NCBI GenBank assembly: GCA_963823675.1
Contig: CAWGMT010000007.1
Coordinates: 434,001 to 498,000, forward strand
DNA: 64,000 bases
Direction of reading: 5' to 3'
DNA from: CAWGMT01 sp963823675
GTDB lineage: Bacteria > Planctomycetota > Planctomycetia > Isosphaerales > Isosphaeraceae
Of this stretch, positions 56,541-64,000 are shown one piece after another (positions within the stretch are counted from its first letter, which is position 1; each line of letters opens with the position of its first letter). The translations under genes were made by a program, and so were the position numbers. The notes beneath the pieces are model-generated. The model worked only from the letters and a program-made list of their open reading frames with translations, ran no database searches and had not been told where the DNA came from.

Positions 56541-56714
56541 CTTGCTGTCCAGGTCCTCGAGGTCACCTCGGTGCACTTCGGCTCCAGCAGAGGCGAGCGA
56601 CGCGGCGGCCGCGTCCGAACGAGCAAGGCCGAGCACCTTGTGTCCCGCGGCGATGAGATCCAAAACGACGGCGGAGCCCACAAAGCCAGTAGCGCCGGTA
56701 ACGAAAACACGCAT
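56457..56714 (-). pseudogene. N-terminal fragment of an NAD(P)-dependent epimerase/SDR
   Basis: From ATG 56714: MRVFVTGATGFVGSAVVLDL, the classical Rossmann GxTGFxG nucleotide-binding start of extended/atypical short-chain dehydrogenases, then VLGLARSDAAAASLASAGAE and GDLEDLDS. Homology stops near 56540 and a stop follows at 56457. Only about 58 residues of an enzyme of about 290 remain, so it is a truncated remnant meeting the HNH remnant tail to tail. The rest of 56541-56882 contains no other gene. Confidence 0.75.
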
Positions 56715-56882
56715 CAGGGCTTCTCCTTGATCTGCCTTCAAGTCCGTAATCTCAGTCCGTTGTTCCACAGGTTTGGCGATTGACCTGATACGATCTATCC
56801 TCTAGAGTCCAAATATCGCGGAGAGTGACGACGTCGTGGAATCAAGGCCGAAGAACGGATCGCTCGCAGGAGCCAAACCCGC

Positions 56883-59203
56883 ATGTTGACTGGCGAATTA
56901 CCCGGAGAAGTGCCGGGTGTCGATCGCGCCCGGCCCGGTAGTGAAGCCGAAACGGTCCTCTTTCGAGGCGACACCGATTCCGGATCGCAGCCCGCGGCGG
57001 CTGGCGCGCAGGTAGACCAGGTCGCGAGCGTCGACGAGTTCTCGCGCGCGCTGATCGAAATAGGCCTGATCGACCCGGCTGAGCTCGACGCAATCGCGGC
57101 TGAATCGGCTCAAGACGTTGTGGGCCTGTCGCGAGCCCTGGTCAAGGCCGGCAGGCTTACCCCTTACCAGGCGGCCGCCGTCTACCAGAACAAGAGCCGC
57201 GGCCTCTTGATCGGTAAGTATTTGATCCTCGACAAGTTGGGCCAGGGAGGAATGGGCGTCGTCTTCAAGGCGCGGCATCGCCGGTTGGGGCAATTAGGCG
57301 CGCTCAAGATCCTGCCGCCGTCATTTGCGCGCGACCGTGACGCGGTGCTGCGGTTTCGCCGCGAAGTTGACGCGGCCGGCCGGCTCAATCATCCGAACCT
57401 GGTTGCCGCCCGAGACGCCGACGAGGACCGCGGCGTCCATTTTCTTGTCATGGACTATGTCGAAGGACGCGACCTCGATCGCATGGTGCGAAACCAGGGG
57501 CCGATGCCGCTCGCACAGGCCATCGACTGTGTGATCCAGGCGGCCCGCGGCCTCGAAGCCGCCCACGCCCAGGGGATTATCCACCGCGACATCAAGCCCG
57601 CCAACCTCATGCTCGACAATTCCGCAACGGTCCGAGTGCTCGATCTGGGCCTGGCGCGGATCGTTCGACGCGGGAAACGCGTTCAACAAAACAGCCGCCG
57701 GCCGTTTGACCCAGAGCGGAATGTACATGGGAACGATCGATTACATGGCACCCGAGCAGGGCGAAGACTCGCATCGCGTTGACCACCGGGTCGATATCTA
57801 CAGCCTGGGCTGCACCCTCTATTACCTGTTAATTGGCCAGGAACCCTTCCCGGCCGAGAGCGTGCTCAAGCGCTTGCTCGCTCACATGGAGCGCCCGGCG
57901 CCGTCATTGCACGCGGCCCGGCAGGGAATCCCACGATCGCTCGAGGCGGCCTATCAGAAGATGATGGCCAAGCGCCCCGAGGATCGCCCGGCATCAATGG
58001 CCGACGTGGTCGCTCTGCTCCATCCGTGCAAGGCAGAGGCCCTCGAGGGGCCCAGGTCCAGGCCGGAGCTCTCGGCCGCCTTCGTGCGCACCACCACCGG
58101 GCGGCCGCGACGGATCGATCGTCCGGGTATTGTCCTGATCGCCACCGGCGCAGCGGCCGTGGTGGTGCAGGCATCGTCGGCGTCGTGGCATTCCGCGGCT
58201 GGCTTTCCGAAGGCACGCGCCCGCCGGTGATTGGCGAGTCGAAGGTTGCCGCCGCCAAGGATCGCTCGAATGCGACCGTGACGCCTCCGTCGCCACCCGA
58301 AAAGCGGGAAGCCGTCGTCGAAGTCAACAACGGCCGAGATCGGACCAGTGCGGATGGCAATCTCACGCCCACCGTGGCGGTGACGACTCCGCGCCCACCC
58401 GAAAGCGCGGAGCCGCCGCCGCCAAGAAGGATTCTGGCCGGACCCGCGCGGATGGCAATGCCATCGCCACGGTGCCCGTGAACGCCCCGCCCGCGCCCGA
58501 GCGGCGCGAAGCCATCGTCAAGAAGGATCGTGATCGCACCACCGCGGGTGGCGATTCCACCAAGACCGATCGATCGCACGGCCCCCAGAACAGCCGCGAT
58601 GCTCAACTCGGATTGCGCGCGGGCAAAAATATCGATGCCAAGCGACCAGCCAGTAAAGAGCACCACGTCGTGGCCAGTCGATTCGATCACGGCCAGAATG
58701 ACGGTTGGATTACTCGAAACGACGATGATAGCACGAACGCCACCAGGTTCATCAGAGCTGAGAACGAGGGGTCCAACTACGCGTTGATGGCCGAGAACCT
58801 TGTCAATGGGAGGGATTTCGGCTGGCTCGCCCCGGAGAAATACTGCGGCCATCAGGCCGACAAATTCGGTCGGTTCCTGAAATATCGCATCTGGACCGAC
58901 GGCAACGGAAAGGGGATGTCGGGCGCGACGTGGTATGTTCGCCTTCGCGGTCGTGCCAAGGTCATCTTCATCGATCAAGCCACTGTCGGCCGGCCAAATC
59001 CGAGGCACTGGAAGTCTTATCGGGCCCGACTGGATTCGTCGGGCGGCTGGAAACTCTCGACGCCCAGCGGTTCGATCACGCCAGCCAGCGACGAGGACAT
59101 CCGAGAAGTGCTTTCCGAGCTGAAAGACTTGTGGATTCTGGGCGAATATGGTGAGGGCCGCAACCATTGCCGCCTCAACTACGTGGAGTTCGGAGCCGAT
59201 TAA
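56883..59203 (+). CDS. Transmembrane Ser/Thr protein kinase with laminin-B-like C-terminal domain; three frame breaks
   Basis: From ATG 56883. N-terminal helical region (VDEFSRALIEIGLIDPAELD ... RLTPYQAAAVYQNKSRGLLI) that precedes many planctomycete kinases, then a kinase domain with GQGGMGVVFKARH, ALKILPP, IIHRDIKPANLML, VLDLGLARI (DLG variant) and APEQGEDSHRVDHR. A membrane segment (IVLIATGAAAVVV) and a Pro/Lys/Glu-rich linker follow, ending in a domain with YALMAENLVNGRDFGWLAPEK and KSYRARLDSSGGWKL that resembles laminin B (domain IV). Frame breaks lie near 57664 (extra T), 58172 and 58415; homology continues in the new frame each time. About 770 residues if repaired. Probably senses an extracytoplasmic ligand. 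Confidence 0.8.
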
Positions 59204-59316
59204 TCTCGCGGGCCGTCACCCGATTCGGTAGAGCGAGATTCCAGTCGCCGTACGTCAGAGGAGCGCACCTCGAGACGGTATTCCAATTCGGTTAGGACTT
59301 TCGAGCGATTGGCGGT

Positions 59317-59322
59317 TATAAT
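59317..59322 (+). promoter_or_regulatory. Putative -10 element of the CsrA-domain gene
   Basis: A perfect TATAAT 54 bp before the ATG at 59376. No strong -35 hexamer is visible at normal spacing, so an activator-dependent promoter or chance match remains possible. Confidence 0.35.
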
Positions 59323-59375
59323 GACGACGAGCCTCCGTGCCAATTCATTCGATAGTCAACAGTGGGGCACCACCC

Positions 59376-60131
59376 ATGCTGGTATTAGCTCGAAAAGTGA
59401 ACGAATCTGTTATCATCGACAACGCGGAAATCACCGTCACCGTCCTCGAGGTTCGTGGTGGCAAAGTACGATTGGGCTTCGAATGCGGGCTCCGCCACCA
59501 CGTGCACCTACGTGAGGTGTGGGAGGCGTTGAAGCAAGCCGAGCCGGCGGAGCACCGCGAGACGACGAGGCAAGCGAAGATGCCTCGGACGAAGGGCGTT
59601 GGTGCAGACGCGCACACACATGCGGCCGATGAAGCGCATCAACCCGATCGCTCCGGTGGGGAATCGCCAACTCCGGACCCAATGGCAGAAGATGTTCGAA
59701 TCGGGGGGCCGGAAAACGAGCGCGAAGAACTCAAGGCTGCCTTGGAGCGGCTGACTCGCGAACGGGACCAGATGAGCGAAAAATATCATCGCGTGCTTGA
59801 CGATCTGATTAGCGCCAAACGTCAGCTCTTCGGATTGCGAGACGCAGTTGCTGACTCAGATAAGAACAAGGTCCGCATGATCGAATACTACGAGGGCGCT
59901 GTGCGACATCGCGACATGCATGAGGTTGTCGTAGCCTACGAAGTTGAAAATGATCTTGTCGAGCAAACCTATCAACGCGACCAATTTATTGATGGGAAAA
60001 TGCCAGATTTGGGCGAGCAACTCTCCGTGTTTGTTCGAGTCGCGAGCGTTGTTCCAGACGGTCGAGTCGATATCGACGACGAAGGCGAGTGGTTCGATGA
60101 TCACGGTGAGCCACTGGCACGAGAGTTTTGA
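59376..60131 (+). CDS. CsrA-domain RNA-binding protein with long coiled-coil and unique C-terminal extension
   Basis: 251 residues from ATG 59376. Residues 1-52 are a complete CsrA domain: MLVLARKVNESVIIDNAEIT, VTVLEVRGGKVRLGFEC, then VHLREVWEAL, with the strand 1 and strand 5 positions that bind GGA RNA motifs. A normal CsrA has 60-75 residues; here about 200 more follow: a polar linker, a coiled coil (ENEREELKAALERLTRERDQ) and a novel acidic domain ending FVRVASVVPDGRVDIDDEGE. RNA-binding post-transcriptional control is expected for the first domain; the tail may oligomerise it or recruit a partner. It is followed 129 bp downstream by a metallo-beta-lactamase-fold gene, and the region has lower GC than its surroundings. 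Confidence 0.85.
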   Translation: MLVLARKVNESVIIDNAEITVTVLEVRGGKVRLGFECGLRHHVHLREVWEALKQAEPAEHRETTRQAKMPRTKGVGADAHTHAADEAHQPDRSGGESPTPDPMAEDVRIGGPENEREELKAALERLTRERDQMSEKYHRVLDDLISAKRQLFGLRDAVADSDKNKVRMIEYYEGAVRHRDMHEVVVAYEVENDLVEQTYQRDQFIDGKMPDLGEQLSVFVRVASVVPDGRVDIDDEGEWFDDHGEPLAREF

Positions 60132-60260
60132 ATTCCAACGAGCCCGAATGCCTTCCGTCTTCACAGCGTGATCGAATCGTGCGCTTTGGTGTAAGCGATG
60201 CAGCGAGAGATGGATGAACGTCCAGAATCTCTTGCCGGCCGAGGTGACGTCGGGGGCATC

Positions 60261-61373
60261 ATGATCGAAGTGAATCTGTTCGCATGCGGCCATGGCGACA
60301 CCGTTCTGGTTCGTCTCCCCGGTCCAAAGTGGGTGTTGATAGATTGCCACCTTCCGAAGCACAATGGTGTCTATTCCAGGTTCCTTCATTTCCTGGATCA
60401 ACAGGCAAAAAAGGAAGGACTATCGTGTTTTGGACGGCTCGACTGGGTGATTCTAACGCACCCCGACGAAGACCACTACCTTGGGATGGCATCGCTACTG
60501 GAGCACTTCACGCGCGAGGACCGCTCCGTTGGAAGTTGGCTAAGCAGCGGCCTGAGCGCTCACCAGTTTCGTGCGCTAGCATGGCCAGATAGTCAGACGA
60601 AACGTGGCTACCGTCAATTGCTGAACTGCGTGCGGAGACTCGCTGCTGAGAAGTTGCTTCGTTCACAGATCCTCCACGAGGACTGTAATGCAATTTCGCC
60701 GTTTGGATATAAGGGGCGCGTCGAGCTATTCCCGATCGCCCCTAGTGCGGAAACCTTGTTTTCCCGGGCTGAATCTGACTTGCCCCGCGCTGGAAAAGAA
60801 CAGAACTTCCGGATCGAAGCGAATCCGCTGTCTATCGTGCTAGTATTGTCGGTCACGGAGCATGGCAAGAGCTGTAACTTCTTACTCGCTGGGGACGCTG
60901 GACCTGAGCAATTGGAAGAGGCGATCCGCATCTGGCACAGACGCGCAGAGGAATACGGGCGGGATAAGATTATTTACGTTATAAAGGTTCCGCACCATGG
61001 ATCGCTGGACTCGCATTGGTCTGCCCTGGCCAAACAAGAAGTTGACGATGACCGCATCGCCGCGATTTCAGCAGGCACTCGCTCCAAGCTGCCCGACAGA
61101 GAAGTATTACGTGACTATTTGATCAACGGATGGAGAGTGTTAGTGACGGCGCGACGCGTGCCCAAGCCTGCACCCCGCGAACGTCCGATGGCGCTCTCAG
61201 ATCGAAGCCGATTCGTCGTTGCCACGAGGCACGAGACTACACAGTACGACGTAAGCATCCGTTGGCAGCCGACGCATGGAATCACATATCATCCGCACGA
61301 GGCAAGCATTGAGGCGGCTGATCTTACGCTGTACGACACGGCTGCCGCCGAACCGCATCAGCATTCCGAGTAG
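60261..61373 (+). CDS. Metallo-beta-lactamase-fold hydrolase (ComEC/Rec2-like soluble type)
   Basis: 370 residues from ATG 60261 (GGGGG just upstream; ATG 60198 lacks a ribosome site). It begins MIEVNLFACGHGDTVLVRLP, the usual opening of ComEC-type MBL domains. The metal motif is THPDEDHYLGM (H67, D69, D71, H72); further ligands are in LLAGDAGPEQ and KVPHHGSLDSHW. There is no membrane segment or signal, so it is cytoplasmic. Relatives hydrolyse nucleic acids or phosphodiesters, and stand-alone versions turn up in accessory regions. The gene lies downstream of the CsrA-fusion gene on the same strand with similar lower GC, which suggests acquisition as a pair. Confidence 0.85.
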   Translation: MIEVNLFACGHGDTVLVRLPGPKWVLIDCHLPKHNGVYSRFLHFLDQQAKKEGLSCFGRLDWVILTHPDEDHYLGMASLLEHFTREDRSVGSWLSSGLSAHQFRALAWPDSQTKRGYRQLLNCVRRLAAEKLLRSQILHEDCNAISPFGYKGRVELFPIAPSAETLFSRAESDLPRAGKEQNFRIEANPLSIVLVLSVTEHGKSCNFLLAGDAGPEQLEEAIRIWHRRAEEYGRDKIIYVIKVPHHGSLDSHWSALAKQEVDDDRIAAISAGTRSKLPDREVLRDYLINGWRVLVTARRVPKPAPRERPMALSDRSRFVVATRHETTQYDVSIRWQPTHGITYHPHEASIEAADLTLYDTAAAEPHQHSE

Positions 61374-61601
61374 AGAAGGGGACAACCAGGACGACATTCA
61401 TTAGTGTGATCGATGTCCGCTTAGATCAATTTGCAACGTGGACATGCCCGGCAACCTCCACCCCGCACATCTGCGCCGTTCTTGAAAGATTCTGGTAAAT
61501 CGTTCGGCGTTCTCTTTCCTTCGCCCTCAATTCTCGGGTAGACTGCCAGGGTTAATGAAACCAGGCGCGCTGATTTTCACCGACGTATCCGGAGGGCAGC
61601 C

Positions 61602-62129
61602 ATGGCAACCGTCAGCGATGACCAGCGTATTCGTGAAGGTTTGAAATTCCTCACCCAGGCCGACAAGGCGGTCATACGGGCTTCCCGTCCGCTCGAGATA
61701 CTGACCGGGACTGTGAATCCGCCCGGGATTCGCGATTTATTGGACCAGTTTTTCTTCAGCGTCAGCGGCAATATTTACGGCGGTGTGATGACGCAAGCGC
61801 AATTCACGTATTTGCAGGGTTACACGGACAGTCTCGCAAATTTTGCCGACGCGATATCCCGTCTCCTGATCAAGAACAACGGCAACGTCGTGGAAGCACT
61901 GACCGCCGCGAGTGCCGCGCTCGACGCACCTGTGGTTCAACACGGGGCCGCCACGGCGCAGGGCGGAGTTCCCGTGCCGCAGGTCGGCTGTTGCAACTAC
62001 GACAGCACCCAGTGTGACGGTATCACGCAAACCTACTGCCAGACGGGTCTTCAGGGCCAGTGGAGCTCTCACCCTTGCGTCGGGCTGCCTCATGGCAAGC
62101 GGAGCAATCCCGGCCGCAGCAAGCGATAG
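61602..62129 (+). CDS. Hypothetical protein with C-terminal Cys/Trp module
   Basis: 175 residues from ATG 61602 (GGAGGG 5 bp upstream). The N-terminal 120 residues are mixed, with no signal peptide. The C-terminus has CCNYDSTQCDGITQTYC and GQWSSHPC, a five-cysteine pattern like the short Cys-rich modules (CC-x6-C-x6/7-C...W...C) repeated in planctomycete surface proteins; a basic tail follows. The following kinase gene starts 58 bp after its stop at ATG 62188, or overlaps it if ATG 62092 is used. Function unknown; it could be a partner or substrate of that kinase. Confidence 0.65.
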   Translation: MATVSDDQRIREGLKFLTQADKAVIRASRPLEILTGTVNPPGIRDLLDQFFFSVSGNIYGGVMTQAQFTYLQGYTDSLANFADAISRLLIKNNGNVVEALTAASAALDAPVVQHGAATAQGGVPVPQVGCCNYDSTQCDGITQTYCQTGLQGQWSSHPCVGLPHGKRSNPGRSKR

Positions 62130-62187
62130 GCAGAAGCCACAGGGCGACCAGCCGGGCCACCCTGGCGTGGCTGGCCGGGTCAAACGT

Positions 62188-64000
62188 ATGAGCGGAACCA
62201 TCGGCCTGGAAGGCTACGCGGAACGACGCTGCCCGCACTGCAACAGTCCCGTCGATGCCCCTGCCACGGCGAACGCGGAGATGCATTGCTACGAATGTGG
62301 CGGCTCCTTTCGCGTGGCCGTTCCGGCCTCCGAGAGCACGGTCGACGAGGTCCGCCGCCTGGGCCGGTTCCAACTGCTCGAATGCGTCGGTCGCGGGAGC
62401 TTCGGCGCGGTCTGGCGGGCGCGGGACACCGAACTGGACCGTCTGGTCGCCCTGAAAATCCCACACCCGCACGTTCTCGACAACACGAGCCTTCGTGAGC
62501 GATTCCGCCGCGAGGCCCGCGCGGCAGCGCAGCTCCGCCATCCCGGCATTGTCTCCGTCCACGAGGTCCTTGAAGTCGAGAACCAGCTCGTCCTCGTCTC
62601 GGATTACATCGACGGAGTACCGCTGAAGGACATGCTGGAACTGCGTCGCTTGACGTTCCAGGAGTCGGCCACTCTGGTGGCAGACATCGCCGACGCTCTG
62701 GATCATGCCCACGCGCAAGGCCTCGTCCACCGTGACATCAAGCCCGCCAATATTCTGATTGAGCCGGCGCTAGAGGAACAACGACCGCGCAGCGTCGGCA
62801 GAGCTCTGATTGTTGATTTCGGGCTGGCCCTTCGCGAGGAGGCCGAAGCAGTCTTGACGATTGATGGCCAGCTCCTCGGGACGCCGGCATACATGAGCCC
62901 CGAACAGGCGGCAGGCAGAGGGCATCGGGCGGACCGCCGCAGCGACGTTTACAACCTGGGCGTCGTCCTTTACCAGCTACTTTGCGGCGAACTGCCGTTT
63001 CGCGGCACGCGGGCCATGCTCCTGCATCAAGTTATCCATGAGCCGCCACGGGCGCCTCGTCGCCTCAACGACCGGATCCCACGCGATCTGGAAACGATTT
63101 GCCTGAAAACCCTGGCCAAGGAGCCTATCTGGCGTTATGCGACCGCCGGCGAATTGGCGGCCGATCTGCGCCGCTACCTGCGCGGCGAGCCCGTCCATGC
63201 CCGGCCCCTCGGGCCTGTGCTGCGGCTATGGCTTTGGTGCAGTCGCAACACGGCCCTCGCAACAGCGATCGCGCTCGCGTGCTTGGGGCTGGCGGGCGTG
63301 CTGGTGCTGGCGATAACGTTCGCCCTCCGGGAGCGACACAACGCGGCGCAGCTCGCGGCTGCTCTTGACGAGTCAAACACCAACCTTCGTAAAGCGGAAT
63401 ACAGCCTCTCGGAATCATACTTGCACCGTGGACTGGCTCTGTGCGACCAGAACAACGTCGGCCAGGGTCTACTTTGGCTGGCGCGCGCTCTGAAGAACGC
63501 CCCGCCGGACGCCGCGGAATTGCGCCAGTACTTGCGCAAAAGCCTGGCGGCGTGGCAGCCGCGCCGGTGCTCGCTCCAGGCATGCGTGGAGTGCTCGGAC
63601 GAGGTTCGTACTGTGGCCTTCACGCCGGACGGTAGATCCTGCCTGGTTCTGAGTTTCGACGGCGCGTGCCACCACCTGGACGCGGCTACCGGAGCACCCA
63701 AGGGCCCACCGGCACGTGCGTTGCGGCCTCTTGTCGCCGCCGCCGTGGCGAATTCCGTGGTCGTCACGGGCCACGCCGACGGCACAGTCGAGCGCCTGAG
63801 CCTATCTGCCCTCGACGTCGTTGAACCTGCATTGGGGCACTCGGGTTCGGTGTTAGCCGTGGCGGTGAGTGAAGACGCCTCCTCGATTGTCGCCCGAGGG
63901 GACGGCGGCATGGCCACGATCTGGCGATTTCAAGGCGGGATCCCGCAGCCAATCACCTTGGCGCATGGCGCAGAAATACGTTGCGTGGCGATCAGCCCGG
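62188..64000 (+). CDS. Transmembrane Ser/Thr protein kinase with zinc ribbon and WD40 repeats, cut by window end
   Basis: From ATG 62188 (in-frame ATG 62092 is an alternative that would overlap the previous gene). The N-terminal zinc ribbon CPHC...CYEC (about residues 12-37) is followed by a kinase domain (about 57-330) with VGRGSFGAVWRARD, VALKIPH, VHRDIKPANIL, IVDFGLALR and SPEQAAGRG. A membrane segment (TALATAIALACLGLAGVLVL) and a linker follow, then WD40 repeats from about 63590 (VRTVAFTPDGRSCLVLSFDG) to the window end. All kinase motifs are intact, with a true DFG. The C-terminus is missing. The frame is uninterrupted in this window. Confidence 0.9.
   Translation, partial: MSGTIGLEGYAERRCPHCNSPVDAPATANAEMHCYECGGSFRVAVPASESTVDEVRRLGRFQLLECVGRGSFGAVWRARDTELDRLVALKIPHPHVLDNTSLRERFRREARAAAQLRHPGIVSVHEVLEVENQLVLVSDYIDGVPLKDMLELRRLTFQESATLVADIADALDHAHAQGLVHRDIKPANILIEPALEEQRPRSVGRALIVDFGLALREEAEAVLTIDGQLLGTPAYMSPEQAAGRGHRADRRSDVYNLGVVLYQLLCGELPFRGTRAMLLHQVIHEPPRAPRRLNDRIPRDLETICLKTLAKEPIWRYATAGELAADLRRYLRGEPVHARPLGPVLRLWLWCSRNTALATAIALACLGLAGVLVLAITFALRERHNAAQLAAALDESNTNLRKAEYSLSESYLHRGLALCDQNNVGQGLLWLARALKNAPPDAAELRQYLRKSLAAWQPRRCSLQACVECSDEVRTVAFTPDGRSCLVLSFDGACHHLDAATGAPKGPPARALRPLVAAAVANSVVVTGHADGTVERLSLSALDVVEPALGHSGSVLAVAVSEDASSIVARGDGGMATIWRFQGGIPQPITLAHGAEIRCVAISP

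Noticed and set aside
55071..56783. Long forward open frame of 570 codons
   Set aside because: Mostly the antisense shadow of the GC-rich beta-helix kinase; Arg/Asp/Ala/Leu-biased with no domain. Only its last part (about 56340-56540) coincides with the HNH remnant.

Overview
The window looks like a high-GC planctomycete chromosome segment, most likely from the Isosphaerales/Gemmatales side of the phylum; this is inferred from gene content, since no rRNA or tRNA is present. Planctomycete hallmarks are a DUF1559 pseudopilin, an ECF sigma factor beside a Ser/Thr kinase-WD40 protein, five Hanks-type kinases with exotic sensor tails, a giant beta-helix protein with an LEPRVLLS-type N-terminus, Uma2 and CHC2 accessory proteins, and dispersed GC-rich hairpin repeats.

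Layout. 1-740: start of a Tat-exported GH116-type glycosidase. 1.6-7 kb: heptanucleotide repeat, ECF sigma factor and kinase-WD40 gene, the kinase bracketed by inverted copies of a large hairpin repeat. 7-14 kb: one cell-surface gene (beta-helices, Ig-like domains, S53 peptidase). 14-16.5 kb: broken remnants and a Uma2 gene. 16.8-25 kb: metabolic genes (selA, FAA hydrolase, D-2-hydroxyacid dehydrogenase, HpcH/HpaI aldolase) and a reverse-transsulfuration pair (CBS, cystathionine gamma-synthase/lyase). 25-32.4 kb: CHC2 protein, TlpA-like redoxin, two small membrane proteins, an NTF2-like protein, a DUF1559 pseudopilin and lipoprotein behind a cobalamin riboswitch, and a lipase-like hydrolase. 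32.5-33.6 kb: four exact-length 75-bp tandem repeats and a secreted alpha/beta hydrolase. 33.7-41.2 kb: a compact cbb3-type cytochrome oxidase operon with its copper ATPase. 41.3-43 kb: DUF4405 protein and gene fragments. 43.1-49.6 kb: two overlapping membrane-anchored patatin-like phospholipase genes. 49.7-59.2 kb: three receptor kinases (TPR, beta-helix, laminin-B-like tails) plus relics of a retron/Septu-type HNH nuclease and an SDR. 59.3-61.4 kb: a CsrA-domain protein with a long unique tail and a metallo-beta-lactamase-fold protein. 61.6-64 kb: a Cys-module protein and a fifth kinase running off the end.

How it fits together. The cbb3 cluster is a complete low-oxygen respiration unit including copper delivery. 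The transsulfuration pair converts homocysteine and serine to cysteine. The kinases, sigma factor and CsrA-like protein form a dense signalling neighbourhood. The best leads for undescribed biology are the cobalamin riboswitch ahead of a pseudopilin-lipoprotein pair, the CsrA-fusion/MBL pair, and the tandem membrane patatins.

Caution: at least twelve single-base frame breaks occur in seven otherwise well-preserved genes, and one in-frame TGA occurs in another. Clean homology continues on both sides of each break, so residual sequencing or assembly errors are as likely as gene decay. Those genes are given as full-extent CDS with the break positions stated.
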